Source: Photobacterium rosenbergii
GTDB lineage: Bacteria; Pseudomonadota; Gammaproteobacteria; Enterobacterales; Vibrionaceae
Reading direction: 5' to 3'
Assembly (NCBI RefSeq): GCF_003026455.1
Contig: NZ_PYMB01000028.1
Coordinates: 1-52,369 of the forward strand
DNA: 52,369 nt
A model generated the notes under the pieces. It searched no databases. It saw only the letters and a program-made list of their open reading frames with translations, and had not been told where the DNA came from. Shown here in pieces: positions 32,943-42,376 of the stretch. A program made the translations under genes and the position numbers. Positions within the stretch are counted from its first letter, which is position 1; every line of letters starts with the position of its first letter.

Positions 32943-33749
32943 TTAGGACTTTGGTTCCAACTCGCGTTTGGATGTGATGATGAAAGCCTGTGGGTACTGT
33001 CCGGCTTTGGCTTTATCACGCTGGATAATGGCTTCATCCCGGTCGATGTATGGCCCGAGGCGTAGGCGATAGATTTCTGCAGAATCGGCTTTCTTGAGAT
33101 CAACCGACGTGTCGAACTCCTGTTCCAGCTGCTTGGCTATTTGATCGGCTTTGTCGGCATTAGTTACGGCAGCCAACTGGACAAAATAAAAGTTAGGGTT
33201 GGCACTTTGCCACTCGTTCGGGTTATCCGGTTTGGCGACTTGGATCAGCTCGATTTTAACCGGTGCCGTACCGTGCTTGATGACATCTAGCCTTGCCGCC
33301 GCAGCCATACTCAGGTCGATGATCCGGCCGTCATGGAAGGGGCCGCGGTCGTTAACCCGGACAATGGCGCTTTTGCCATTGTTGGTGTTGGTGACCTTGA
33401 CATAACTTGGCAACGGCAGCGTTTTATGGGCCGCTGTCATGGAGTACATGTCGTAGATCTCACCGTTGGACGTTTTATGGCCGTGGAATTTCTGGCCGTA
33501 CCATGAGGCATAGCCTTCTTCAACGAACGGCTGATCACCCTGCACAATCTGGTAGTGCTCGCCGCGTAGGGTGTAGTCCTTGTTACCGGCCAGGCTCTTT
33601 GGCTCATAGCGAGGCTGGGCATCTTCGATATGATCCAATGTCGGAGACGATTCTGGTGCGACATCGTCGGCCAGATCGTAGCGCTCGTTGCTCGGCGTCG
33701 AGCTACATCCGGCAAGGATAAGAACAAGGAGTAAGGGTGATATGCGCAT
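32943..33749 (-). CDS. rlpA: Septal ring lytic transglycosylase RlpA
   Basis: A 268-residue lipoprotein with lipobox LAGC (Cys15). The double-psi beta-barrel domain (about 78-160) carries GYASWYGQKFHGHKTSNGE and NDRGPFHDGRIIDLS with the acidic catalytic region. A SPOR domain (about 185-262) binds denuded septal glycan strands. RlpA of Pseudomonas cleaves such strands at division. It follows mrdB with no gap; the E. coli protein is longer. Confidence 0.94.
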   Translation of the reverse strand: MRISPLLLVLILAGCSSTPSNERYDLADDVAPESSPTLDHIEDAQPRYEPKSLAGNKDYTLRGEHYQIVQGDQPFVEEGYASWYGQKFHGHKTSNGEIYDMYSMTAAHKTLPLPSYVKVTNTNNGKSAIVRVNDRGPFHDGRIIDLSMAAAARLDVIKHGTAPVKIELIQVAKPDNPNEWQSANPNFYFVQLAAVTNADKADQIAKQLEQEFDTSVDLKKADSAEIYRLRLGPYIDRDEAIIQRDKAKAGQYPQAFIITSKRELEPKS

Positions 33750-34871
33750 TTAGGTCGCCTTGGACAACATTTTTCTATGGGTATGGATAGACATCAGGAT
33801 CCCGAAGCCAGCCATCAGGGTCACCATCGAGGTGCCACCATAACTGACTAGGGGGAGTGGTACCCCCACAACAGGCAGCAACCCGCTGACCATCCCGATA
33901 TTTACGAAAATATAAACAAAAAAGCTCAGAACGATACTACCAGACATCATCCGGCCAAAGGCTGTCTGGGCACGGCTGGCTAGCAGCAAGCCCCGTCCGA
34001 TGATGAACAAGTAGATAGCCAGCAGGCACAGCACACCGATCAGGCCCCATTCCTCGGCAATTACCGCAAAGATGAAGTCGGTGTGGCGCTCGGGCAAGAA
34101 CTCAAGTTGGGACTGGGTACCTTGTAGCCAGCCTTTGCCGGACAGGCCACCGGAGCCGATGGCAATTTTTGACTGGATAATATGGTAACCAGCGCCGAGC
34201 GGATCGGATTCAGGGTTAAACAGGGTCAGTACCCGGGTCCGCTGGTAATCCCGCATCAGGAATATCCACAGTACGGGGATGAATGCCCCGACCAGCACTC
34301 CCGCTGCGCCAATGATTTTCCAACTCATGCCTGAGAGGAACAACACGAATACCCCTGATGCAGCGATCAGGATGGATGTCCCCAAGTCTGGCTGCTTGGC
34401 AATCAAGATAGTCGGGACGAAAATCATCACTAGGGCGATGACGATGTTCTTCAGGCTCGGTGGCAGCGGGTTATTGCCGATAAAGCGTGCCACCATCAGT
34501 GGTACCGCCAGTTTGATCAGCTCTGAAGGCTGAAAACGGACGAAACCTAAATTGAGCCAGCGCTGGGCCCCTTTAGATGCCTCACCGAAAAATAGGACGC
34601 CAAGTAGTAAAAGCAACCCGACCCCGAACAGGTAGGGCGCCCAGGTTTCATAATGGCGCGGAGAGATCTGGGCCAGAATAAACATGATCCCCAATGACAG
34701 CACCATGCGAATGGCCTGCCGTTCCATCATGGCGAGTTCCTGACCGCTGGCACTGTACATCACCATCAAGGCGAAGCCCATCAGGGTGAGGATTCCCATC
34801 AACAGCGGGAAATCCAGGTGTAAGCGGTCACTTAAGGTCCGTTTGTTGCCTGTCGCGGCCATGATACTCAT
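33750..34871 (-). CDS. mrdB: Rod-shape peptidoglycan glycosyltransferase RodA
   Basis: A 373-residue SEDS-family inner-membrane protein that polymerises glycan strands from lipid II with PBP2 during elongation. About ten membrane segments are visible. The SEDS motifs FQPSELIKLAVPL, KQPDLGTSI and the GVPLPLVSYGG block near the C terminus are intact. It overlaps mrdA by four bases (ATGA), so PBP2 and RodA are made in step. Confidence 0.97.
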   Translation of the reverse strand: MSIMAATGNKRTLSDRLHLDFPLLMGILTLMGFALMVMYSASGQELAMMERQAIRMVLSLGIMFILAQISPRHYETWAPYLFGVGLLLLLGVLFFGEASKGAQRWLNLGFVRFQPSELIKLAVPLMVARFIGNNPLPPSLKNIVIALVMIFVPTILIAKQPDLGTSILIAASGVFVLFLSGMSWKIIGAAGVLVGAFIPVLWIFLMRDYQRTRVLTLFNPESDPLGAGYHIIQSKIAIGSGGLSGKGWLQGTQSQLEFLPERHTDFIFAVIAEEWGLIGVLCLLAIYLFIIGRGLLLASRAQTAFGRMMSGSIVLSFFVYIFVNIGMVSGLLPVVGVPLPLVSYGGTSMVTLMAGFGILMSIHTHRKMLSKAT

Positions 34872-36823
34872 TGCGCTACCTCGGCTAATTTCTTATCGAC
34901 GATTTCTACCAGTGGGTCTGGGGTTTCCGGTTTAAGTAGCATGTGGTCGAAAATACGACGAGCTACTGGACCACCGTTGGAAGAGCCGCCACCGGCATTT
35001 TCCAACACCATGGATACCACAACTTCTGGCTTATCATATGGAGCGAAGGCGGTGAACAGGGCATGGTCGCGCAAGTGCTCTTCCAGCTCCTCGGCGTTGT
35101 ATTCCTGATCTTCAGCTAGGCCAAAGACCTGTGCTGAACCTGACTTACCACCGGCTTTGTACTCGGTACCATAGAACGGACGGCGGGCAGTACCACGCGG
35201 GCCGTAAAGCACTTGGTACATCCCTTGTTTGGCGACATCCCAAAATTTAGCATCAACATTGTCGATAGGTGGGAAGTCGTCATAGACCGCAGGCTTTTCG
35301 ACATCGTCATCAATTATGTCTTTGAGCAGGTGCGGGGCCTGAACCCGGCCCTGGTTGACCAGTACCGTGGTGGCTTTGGCAATTTGTAATGGCGTCGCTG
35401 TCCAGTAACCCTGTCCGATACCGACAGGAATTGTATCACCCTGATACCAAGGCTGGCGGAAGCGGGCTTGCTTCCACTCGCGGGTTGGCATATTGGCTTT
35501 ACTCTCTTCATGGATGTCGATTCCGGTGTATTCACCGAAGCCAAAGCGGCTCATCCAGTCAGACAGGCGGTCGATACCCATATCGTAAGCAATTTGGTAG
35601 AAGAAGGTATCTACCGACTCTTCAATCGCTTTGTAAATGTTGACCTTACCGTGGCCCCAGCGTAACCAGTCACGGAACGGGCGGCTGTTGGAGTTTGGAA
35701 TACGCCAGTAACCCGGATCATTTCGGGTAGTACGGGTTGTGATCACACCTTCGCTCAGCGCGGCGACCGCAATCATCGGTTTGACTGTAGAGGCCGGCGG
35801 GTAGATCCCCAGTGTTACTCGGTTAACCAGCGGGCGGTTTTTGTCGTTCAGCAATTCACGATATTTAGGGCCGGAAATGCCATGGACGAACAGGTTCGGA
35901 TCGTAGCTCGGGCTCGATACCATGGCCAGCACTGACGAATCACGAGGATCCATCACCACCACAGAGCCTCGTCTGTATTTGATTAGCTCCTCACCGGTGT
36001 CTGGGTCGAGTTTACGCTCAGTCAGTAGTTCTTTGACATAAAGCTGCAGCTCAATGTCGATATTCAGTTTGATGTCACTACCAGGGATCGGCGGAACATA
36101 TTTCAGGGTACGGATGATCCGCCCACGGCTGTTGACCTCGACTTCCTGGTAGCCGGAGGTACCGTGCAGCATATCTTCGTAATAACGTTCGATACCCAGT
36201 TTGCCGATATCGCGGGTTGCCTTGTAGTTGTTGATTTTGTCTTCACGCTCAAGGCGTTGGAGGTCACGGTCGTTGATTTTTGCTACATAACCCAAGACAT
36301 GGGTCAGGGCTTCACCGTAAGGGTAGTGACGCTTGAGGTAGGCTTTGACTTCGACACCTGGGAAGCGGTGCTGATTGACCGAAAACAGTGCAACCTGATC
36401 TTCAGTCATCTGGTTGAGGATCGGAACTGACTTGAAACGACGGGTACGGCGGCGCTCACGCTCGAAGCGCTCGATTTGCTCATCGGTAACGCCCATCAAT
36501 TCTTTGAGGCGGTCGAAGGTATCTTGCCTGTCTGGCACTTTTTCCGAGGTGATCTCAAGTGAATATACCGGGCGGTTCTCGGCGAGGAGGATACCGTTAC
36601 GGTCATAGATCAGGCCACGGTTGGGCGCAACAGGGACAATTTTGATCCGGTTATCGTTCGAACGTGTCTGGTAGTCTTCATGCTCCTGGATCTGGATATG
36701 ATACAGGTTAGTGAGCAAGACCCCTACCAGCACGACGATGCCGATAAATGAGACAAGAGCCCGGCGGAAAAATAGCGCCGACTCAGCCCGATGGTCGCGG
36801 ATCTGCGTTCGCTTTTGTCTCAT
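34868..36823 (-). CDS. mrdA: Peptidoglycan transpeptidase PBP2
   Basis: A 651-residue class B penicillin-binding protein that cross-links peptidoglycan during elongation. It has one N-terminal membrane helix (about 22-42), a pedestal domain and a transpeptidase domain with Ser345-x-x-Lys348 in YPPASTVKP and KSGSAQVF as the KTG motif. The residue before the catalytic serine is Ala where E. coli has Gly as I recall. The segment TERKLDPDTGEELIK (about 268-282) looks like a short insertion relative to E. coli. It starts six bases after rlmH. Confidence 0.96.
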   Translation of the reverse strand: MRQKRTQIRDHRAESALFFRRALVSFIGIVVLVGVLLTNLYHIQIQEHEDYQTRSNDNRIKIVPVAPNRGLIYDRNGILLAENRPVYSLEITSEKVPDRQDTFDRLKELMGVTDEQIERFERERRRTRRFKSVPILNQMTEDQVALFSVNQHRFPGVEVKAYLKRHYPYGEALTHVLGYVAKINDRDLQRLEREDKINNYKATRDIGKLGIERYYEDMLHGTSGYQEVEVNSRGRIIRTLKYVPPIPGSDIKLNIDIELQLYVKELLTERKLDPDTGEELIKYRRGSVVVMDPRDSSVLAMVSSPSYDPNLFVHGISGPKYRELLNDKNRPLVNRVTLGIYPPASTVKPMIAVAALSEGVITTRTTRNDPGYWRIPNSNSRPFRDWLRWGHGKVNIYKAIEESVDTFFYQIAYDMGIDRLSDWMSRFGFGEYTGIDIHEESKANMPTREWKQARFRQPWYQGDTIPVGIGQGYWTATPLQIAKATTVLVNQGRVQAPHLLKDIIDDDVEKPAVYDDFPPIDNVDAKFWDVAKQGMYQVLYGPRGTARRPFYGTEYKAGGKSGSAQVFGLAEDQEYNAEELEEHLRDHALFTAFAPYDKPEVVVSMVLENAGGGSSNGGPVARRIFDHMLLKPETPDPLVEIVDKKLAEVAQ

Positions 36824-36829
36824 TGCCCA

Positions 36830-37300
36830 TTATTCCCTATGGTACGGATGGTTAGCCGTGATGCTCCACGCACGGTACAGGCTCTCGGCCATGACGATAC
36901 GTACCAGCGGGTGGGGTAGCGTCAGTGGTGATAGCGACCAGCTTTGATCAGCTGCTGCCTTACAGGCTGGCGCCAAGCCTTCCGGCCCACCGATCAGGAT
37001 AGAGACATCACGCCCGTCCAGCTTCCAGCTTTCCAGTTGGCCGGCCAACTGCTCGGTATCCCAGCGCTTGCCAGGGATATCCAAGGTGACAATACGGTTG
37101 CCTTTTGGCACTGCAGCCAGCATCGCTTCGCCTTCCTTTTGCAGGATACGGGCGATGTCGGCATTCTTACCGCGCTTGCCAGCCGTGATTTCGACCAGTT
37201 CAAGCGGCATGTCTTTCGGGAAGCGGCGGCTGTATTCTTTATAGCCTTCCTCGACCCATTTCGGCATCTTGGTGCCAACAGCAATCAGTTGAAGCTTCAT
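36830..37300 (-). CDS. rlmH: 23S rRNA pseudouridine-1915 N3-methyltransferase RlmH
   Basis: A 156-residue SPOUT methyltransferase that methylates pseudouridine 1915 in helix 69 of 23S rRNA. The trefoil-knot SAM site shows ILIGGPEGLAP (about 101-111), and LTLPHPLVRIVMAESLYRAWSI is the family C-terminal block. Length equals E. coli RlmH (155). It sits six bases after rsfS, the conserved rsfS-rlmH-mrdA-mrdB order. Confidence 0.97.
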   Translation of the reverse strand: MKLQLIAVGTKMPKWVEEGYKEYSRRFPKDMPLELVEITAGKRGKNADIARILQKEGEAMLAAVPKGNRIVTLDIPGKRWDTEQLAGQLESWKLDGRDVSILIGGPEGLAPACKAAADQSWSLSPLTLPHPLVRIVMAESLYRAWSITANHPYHRE

Positions 37301-37306
37301 TGTCGG

Positions 37307-37624
37307 TTAGCCCCAAAGCTTCTCCAGTTGGTACAGGTTACGTGCGTCTTCCTGCATGATGTGCAGCATAACGCTACCCATATCAACGATAACCCACTCA
37401 CCGTCTTCTTCGCCGCTGATCCCAAATGGCGGGTAGTCAATCAGTTTCGATTCCTTGTTAACGTGATCGGCAATCGAGGCGACATGACGGTTTGAGGTAC
37501 CAGTGCACAGTACCATGAAATCAGTGATGCTTGATTTACCGCGAACATCCAATGTAACAATGTCCTGTGCTTTGATGTCATCTACTTTATCAACAATAAA
37601 ATCGTGTAGTTCTTGAACCTGCAA
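37307..37624 (-). CDS. rsfS: Ribosomal silencing factor RsfS
   Basis: A 105-residue protein that binds uL14 on the large subunit and blocks subunit joining when nutrients are scarce. The DIVTLDVRGKSSITDFMVLCTGTS block and the C-terminal VMLHIMQEDARNLYQLEKLWG are typical. The start is a TTG at 37622-37624, with GAGG eight bases upstream; it gives exactly the E. coli length. The longer frame from ATG 37714 reads through leader sequence. nadD, next to rsfS in E. coli, is absent. Confidence 0.94.
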   Translation of the reverse strand: MQVQELHDFIVDKVDDIKAQDIVTLDVRGKSSITDFMVLCTGTSNRHVASIADHVNKESKLIDYPPFGISGEEDGEWVIVDMGSVMLHIMQEDARNLYQLEKLWG

Positions 37625-37663
37625 AAGGGGGTCCTCTTTTGTGTGTTTGGTGTCTTTACTGTA

Positions 37664-37704
37664 GACCCAGATAGGACTGGGTCCCAATGTAGCGGCGCAG
37701 TATA
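37664..37704 (-). promoter_or_regulatory. Candidate promoter and leader hairpin of rsfS
   Basis: A TATACT box (complement of 37699-37704) lies about 75 bases before the rsfS TTG. The -35 side is poor. The leader then holds a perfect 7-bp hairpin, GACCCAG and CTGGGTC around six bases (37664-37683). It may start the rsfS-rlmH-mrdA-mrdB transcript. Confidence 0.35.
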
Positions 37705-37775
37705 CCATGCTCAAGCTTGTTCAATACAAGTTAGCAGTAACTTTACATAGCCTGCGCCTTAGTTGTTCTTGGTGG

Positions 37776-38804
37776 TTAAAGCTTGCCCGGGATAGCAGTA
37801 TGCACACCGCACATTTCAGCACACAGTGCCGAAAGGGCATCCCATGGCTGGTAGTCGAAGTCGGTTTTGACCCTTAGCTCCAATTCGGCCAACTGGTGCA
37901 GCAATTTGATGATAACCGGTAGAGGTAGCCGGTGAAGGGCACCGATGTAGACCTCCCGGCGGCTTTGCCAGATCCTGAAATTCTCGAAGATGTTATTGAG
38001 CGAAGTGCCTTTGCTACCCATCTCTTGCATTTTATACAACTGGGTCAGTTCACGCTGTAACGTGCGTAGCAGGATCACTGCTTCAACCCCTTCGCCTTGT
38101 AGTTGGCGTAAAACCCGTTGGCTGCGCTTGGCCTGGCCTGCTAGCACGGCATCAAGCAACTGGAATGGCGTGTAGTGGTTGTGGCGGCTTAATGCCTCCT
38201 CTAGGCGCACAATGGTCAGGTCGCCGTCGGGGTAGAGCAGTACCAGTTTCTGTAGGCTCTGGGCCAGCGCAAGTAGGTTACCCTCGTGCCACTGTGCCAA
38301 CAACTGTACCGATTCATGGTCCGGCTTGAGGCCAAGCTGTTGGCAACGGCCTTGGATAAAGCGCGGCAAGTGTCTGGCTTCTGGTGTATTACAAGGGATA
38401 TAAAACCCCTTGGCATCAAGAGCCTTGAACCACTTGGTACTCTCCTGCTTCTTGTTGAGGCGCGGGCCTTGTACCAGCAGCAAGATGTCCTCGTGAATGC
38501 TGTCTATCACTTCCTGCAGGGATTTGGCTTGCTGGGCATTGAGGCCATTTTCAGGCAGCTCAAGCTCAATGATCTGGCGGGATGAAAACAGGCTCATGGC
38601 CTGACAACAATCAAGTACCGTATTCCAATCGAGCTGGGCATCCACAGTAAAGCTGTGGCGTTCATCGAAGCCGGCTTGCTGGGCCGCTTGTTTGATGTTA
38701 TCGGCAGATTCCAGTTTGAGCAGAGGCTCATTGCCACTTAGCAGGTAAGCTTGACGCAGCCCTTTTGATAGCTGCTGCGTCAATTGTTCCGGGTAGATCC
38801 TCAT
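37776..38804 (-). CDS. holA: DNA polymerase III delta subunit
   Basis: The 342-residue clamp-loader subunit opens the beta clamp. It opens MRIYPEQLTQQLSKGLRQAYLLSGNEPLLK, with the clamp-opening wedge near residues 70-75 (SLFSSRQ). The three-domain fold is suggested by full length (E. coli 343). Its start overlaps the lptE stop by four bases (ATGA). The following gene is rsfS after about 150 bases. Confidence 0.96.
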   Translation of the reverse strand: MRIYPEQLTQQLSKGLRQAYLLSGNEPLLKLESADNIKQAAQQAGFDERHSFTVDAQLDWNTVLDCCQAMSLFSSRQIIELELPENGLNAQQAKSLQEVIDSIHEDILLLVQGPRLNKKQESTKWFKALDAKGFYIPCNTPEARHLPRFIQGRCQQLGLKPDHESVQLLAQWHEGNLLALAQSLQKLVLLYPDGDLTIVRLEEALSRHNHYTPFQLLDAVLAGQAKRSQRVLRQLQGEGVEAVILLRTLQRELTQLYKMQEMGSKGTSLNNIFENFRIWQSRREVYIGALHRLPLPVIIKLLHQLAELELRVKTDFDYQPWDALSALCAEMCGVHTAIPGKL

Positions 38805-39475
38805 TGTGCAGACTCAACCTGCATCGCTGACTGGTTACTGTTGTCAGAGGCTGATACGCTTTCTGCCTTCACATCTAGGCCAAGTTCGGTGCTGACTTGC
38901 TCATCACTCTCGCTGCTGGCGCTTTGTTCTAGCAGGGCTTCGAGCTCTTCTTCTTCCATCTTATTGAAAACGGCTGTCAGACGGGCAAGCTGGCGCATGA
39001 TCTGCTTGGCGGCCTGCTCACGCATTTCCTGCTCGATCATGTCTCGCTCGACAGATTTGGCTAGTGCAGTCAGCGGGTTATCAAGGAAGGTACGGTTGAC
39101 TCGGGTAGTATAGCTTTGGCTACCTTTGCCTGGTACCACGATACGGTACTGTACGGTGTAGGTAAGCTCGTATTCGGCAGCACGGGCGTTCTGGTAAAGC
39201 GACAGAGTACGTTCACCGGTCGACTCGCTGATCAGGTGCAGGTTAGGCACCTGGGCCGAAGGCGCAACAGGCTCGATACCATGTAGCTGGAATTGGGACT
39301 TTACCTGGCGGTGCAGCTGGCCGTATTGGTCAAAGCTGGTCAGGGAAAGTTTGGCAATGTCGTCGGGTAGCATGTAGTTACCACGGAGGTGAAAACCGCA
39401 AGATGCAGTTGCCAACGCCATAAGGACAACAAAGAAGGTTCGGATAATGCTTTTTGCAGAAATGAAAGCTCTCAC
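38801..39475 (-). CDS. lptE: LPS-assembly lipoprotein LptE
   Basis: A 224-residue lipoprotein that plugs the LptD barrel in the outer membrane for LPS export. The lipobox ends LATASC, about residue 25, followed by GFHLRGNY. The GTG at 39475 is chosen: GGAG sits eight bases upstream and the signal peptide starts there; the longer frame adds 31 unlikely residues. A low-complexity acidic Ser/Glu tail of about 50 residues (from KMEEEELEALLEQ) follows the domain. It lies between leuS and holA as in E. coli. Confidence 0.93.
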   Translation of the reverse strand: MRAFISAKSIIRTFFVVLMALATASCGFHLRGNYMLPDDIAKLSLTSFDQYGQLHRQVKSQFQLHGIEPVAPSAQVPNLHLISESTGERTLSLYQNARAAEYELTYTVQYRIVVPGKGSQSYTTRVNRTFLDNPLTALAKSVERDMIEQEMREQAAKQIMRQLARLTAVFNKMEEEELEALLEQSASSESDEQVSTELGLDVKAESVSASDNSNQSAMQVESAQ

Positions 39476-39618
39476 CGAGTCTGCTCCATGAAAAAAAGTG
39501 AAAACTGACCGGCTGACGCGGATGGTGCTAAAAAAGGGTGGGTGAGCCGGATTAAACTGTGGCTCCATACAGGAGCCACAGGTTAGGCACTGGGAAACTG
39601 CTTTAGTTCGATGCGAAA

Positions 39619-42201
39619 TTAGTTAGCAACGATATTCAGCAGTTTGCCCGGTACGTAAATCACTTTGCGAATTGTTTTTTCGCTAGTGAATTTGGTCACG
39701 CCTTCATCGGCCATTGCCAAGGCTTCGACTTGTTCTTTTGTTGCATCAGCGGCTACTGTCAGCTTAGCACGCAGCTTGCCGTTTACCTGAACAACAATCA
39801 GTTTCTCGTCTTCAACCAAAGCTTTGTCGTCAGCCACAGGCCAATCAGCATGGTCAACGTCGCTCTGGCCCAGCGCTTCCCACATCTCGAAACAGATATG
39901 CGGAGTCATTGGGTATAGCATACGAACGATAGCTTTCAGTGCTTCGTCAAGTAGGGCACGGTCTTGTGCACTTTCTTGCGAGGCTTTGGTCAGCTTGTTC
40001 ATCAGCTCCATGATAGCTGCGATAGCCGTGTTGAATGTCTGGCGGCGGCCGATGTCATCGCCCACTTTAGCGATAGTTTTGTGAACATCGCGGCGTAGGG
40101 CTTTCTGATCTGAAGTTAGAGCAGTTACATCTAGCGCTTCAGTTTCACCTTTGGCTGTGTGGTCGTGAACCAGTTTCCAAACACGTTTTAGGAAGCGGTT
40201 AGCACCTTCAACACCAGATTCTTGCCATTCCAGTGTCATGTCAGCAGGAGAAGCGAACATCATGAACAAACGAACGGTGTCGGCACCGTACTTATCAACC
40301 ATTTCTTGCGGGTCGATACCGTTGTTCTTCGACTTGGACATCTTGGTCATGCCCGAGTGAACCACTTCGTTGCCTTCGTTATCAACAGCCTTGGTGATAC
40401 GGCCTTTGTCGTCACGCTCAACCGTTACGTCGGTTGGGGCAACCCAGATTTTCGCGCCTTTGTCGTTGGTGTAGTAGTAAGCATCAGCCAGTACCATACC
40501 CTGACAAAGTAGCTGCTTGAACGGCTCGTCGCTGGTTACCATACCGCAGTCGCGCAGTAGTTTGTGGAAGAAGCGAGAGTACAGCAGGTGCATACATGCG
40601 TGCTCGATACCACCGATGTACTGGTCAACTGGCAGCCAGTAGTTCGCGGCATCAGAATCTAGCATCTCGTCAGCCTGTGGCGAACAGTAGCGTGCGTAGT
40701 ACCAAGACGATTCCATGAAGGTATCGAAGGTATCCGTCTCAAGCAGTGCTGGCTGGCCGTTGAACGTAGTCTTCGCCCACTCTTTGTCGGCTTTGATCGG
40801 GCTAGTTACGCCGTCCATCACCACATCTTCAGGCAGGATCACAGGTAGCTGATCAGCAGGCACCGGGTGAACTTCGCCGTCTTCAGTGGTAACCATTGGG
40901 ATTGGAGCGCCCCAGTAACGCTGACGGGATACACCCCAGTCGCGTAGACGGAAGTTAACGGTTTTCAGGCCTTTGCCTTCTGCTTCCAGTTTGGCTGCGA
41001 TGGCATCGAATGCCGCTTGGAAGTCCAGGCCGTCGAACTCACCTGAATCGAACAATACGCCTTTTTCGGTGTATGCCGCTTCAGTGATGTCTAGCTCGCT
41101 ACCGTCTTCTGGCTTGATCACAGGGATGATGTCCAGGCCGTACTTAGTGGCGAACTCGTAGTCACGCTGGTCGTGGGCAGGTACTGCCATTACCGCGCCT
41201 GTGCCGTAATCCATTAGGACGAAGTTAGCAACGAATACTGGTACTTCACGGCCGTTTAGCGGGTGAATCGCCGTCAGGCCAGTTGCCATGCCTTTCTTCT
41301 CCATGGTCGCCAGTTCAGCTTCGGCTACCTTGGTGTTTCGGCATTCTTCGATGAACGCAGCAAGCTCAGGGTTGTTCTCAGCTGCCGCTGTCGCTAGAGG
41401 GTGGCCTGCAGCGATACCGACGTAAGTCACGCCCATTAGGGTGTCTGGACGGGTTGTGTACACTTCCAGATCGTCGTGGCCTTTCACTTCGAACTTAAGT
41501 TCTACACCTTCAGAGCGGCCGATCCAGTTGCGCTGCATGGTCTTAACCATGTCAGGCCAGCCTTCAAGGCTGTCTAGGTCGTCCAATAACTCTTGGGCGT
41601 ATTCAGTGATCTTGATGAACCACTGAGGAATTTCTTTTTGCTCTACCGGCGTGTCACAACGCCAGCAACAACCGTCTTCTACCTGCTCGTTAGCCAGTAC
41701 AGTCTGGTCGTTCGGGCACCAGTTTACTGAAGAGGTCTTCTTGTAAACCAAGCCTTTTTCGTACAGCTTAGTGAAGAACTCTTGTTCCCAGCGGTAGTAT
41801 TCAGGGGTACAGGTCGCGAATTCACGGTTCCAGTCGTAGCCGAAGCCCAGCAGTTTTAGCTGGTTCTTCATGTATTCGATGTTTTCGTAAGTCCAAGGCG
41901 CAGGTGCCGTCTTGTTCTTAACTGCGGCGTTTTCAGCAGGCAGGCCGAATGCATCCCAGCCGATTGGCTGCATAACATTTTTGCCCTGTAGGCGCTGGTA
42001 ACGAGAGATCACATCACCGATGGTGTAGTTACGCACGTGACCCATGTGCAGTCGACCACTTGGGTACGGGAACATGGAGAGACAGTAGAATTTTTCTTTA
42101 TTAGGGTCTTCACTTACAACAAAGGTCTTTTTGTTGTCCCAATGTTCTTGAACTTTCTGTTCAATGTCCTGTGGACGATATTGTTCTTGCATCGATGACA
42201 T
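39619..42201 (-). CDS. leuS: Leucyl-tRNA synthetase
   Basis: The 860-residue class I synthetase charges tRNA-Leu. The HIGH motif is HMGH (52-55) in PYPSGRLHMGHVRNYT, and KMSKSKNN lies near residue 620. The CP1 editing domain with TRPDTLMGVTY and HDQRDYEFA removes misacylated isoleucine and methionine. Length equals E. coli LeuS. lptE follows after about 140 bases. The same window also carries three tRNA-Leu(UAG) genes. Confidence 0.98.
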   Translation of the reverse strand: MSSMQEQYRPQDIEQKVQEHWDNKKTFVVSEDPNKEKFYCLSMFPYPSGRLHMGHVRNYTIGDVISRYQRLQGKNVMQPIGWDAFGLPAENAAVKNKTAPAPWTYENIEYMKNQLKLLGFGYDWNREFATCTPEYYRWEQEFFTKLYEKGLVYKKTSSVNWCPNDQTVLANEQVEDGCCWRCDTPVEQKEIPQWFIKITEYAQELLDDLDSLEGWPDMVKTMQRNWIGRSEGVELKFEVKGHDDLEVYTTRPDTLMGVTYVGIAAGHPLATAAAENNPELAAFIEECRNTKVAEAELATMEKKGMATGLTAIHPLNGREVPVFVANFVLMDYGTGAVMAVPAHDQRDYEFATKYGLDIIPVIKPEDGSELDITEAAYTEKGVLFDSGEFDGLDFQAAFDAIAAKLEAEGKGLKTVNFRLRDWGVSRQRYWGAPIPMVTTEDGEVHPVPADQLPVILPEDVVMDGVTSPIKADKEWAKTTFNGQPALLETDTFDTFMESSWYYARYCSPQADEMLDSDAANYWLPVDQYIGGIEHACMHLLYSRFFHKLLRDCGMVTSDEPFKQLLCQGMVLADAYYYTNDKGAKIWVAPTDVTVERDDKGRITKAVDNEGNEVVHSGMTKMSKSKNNGIDPQEMVDKYGADTVRLFMMFASPADMTLEWQESGVEGANRFLKRVWKLVHDHTAKGETEALDVTALTSDQKALRRDVHKTIAKVGDDIGRRQTFNTAIAAIMELMNKLTKASQESAQDRALLDEALKAIVRMLYPMTPHICFEMWEALGQSDVDHADWPVADDKALVEDEKLIVVQVNGKLRAKLTVAADATKEQVEALAMADEGVTKFTSEKTIRKVIYVPGKLLNIVAN

Positions 42202-42376
42202 CCGGGATTTTGTGAGTTGAGTACAAACACATTCAATATAATCGACATAGAATAACTAAAGGTAAAGGTGTCAACAATAGCTGAAACCACTTCGGGGACG
42301 AATTGTTGGCCGATAATGGTGCCAATTACGCAGAAGGCAGGCGGATGCCGGTGAATTAGCGGATAGGAGGTGACCT

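Noticed and set aside
36944..37495. 183-codon frame opposite rlmH and rsfS
   Set aside because: It covers two recognised genes and has no family match or SD.
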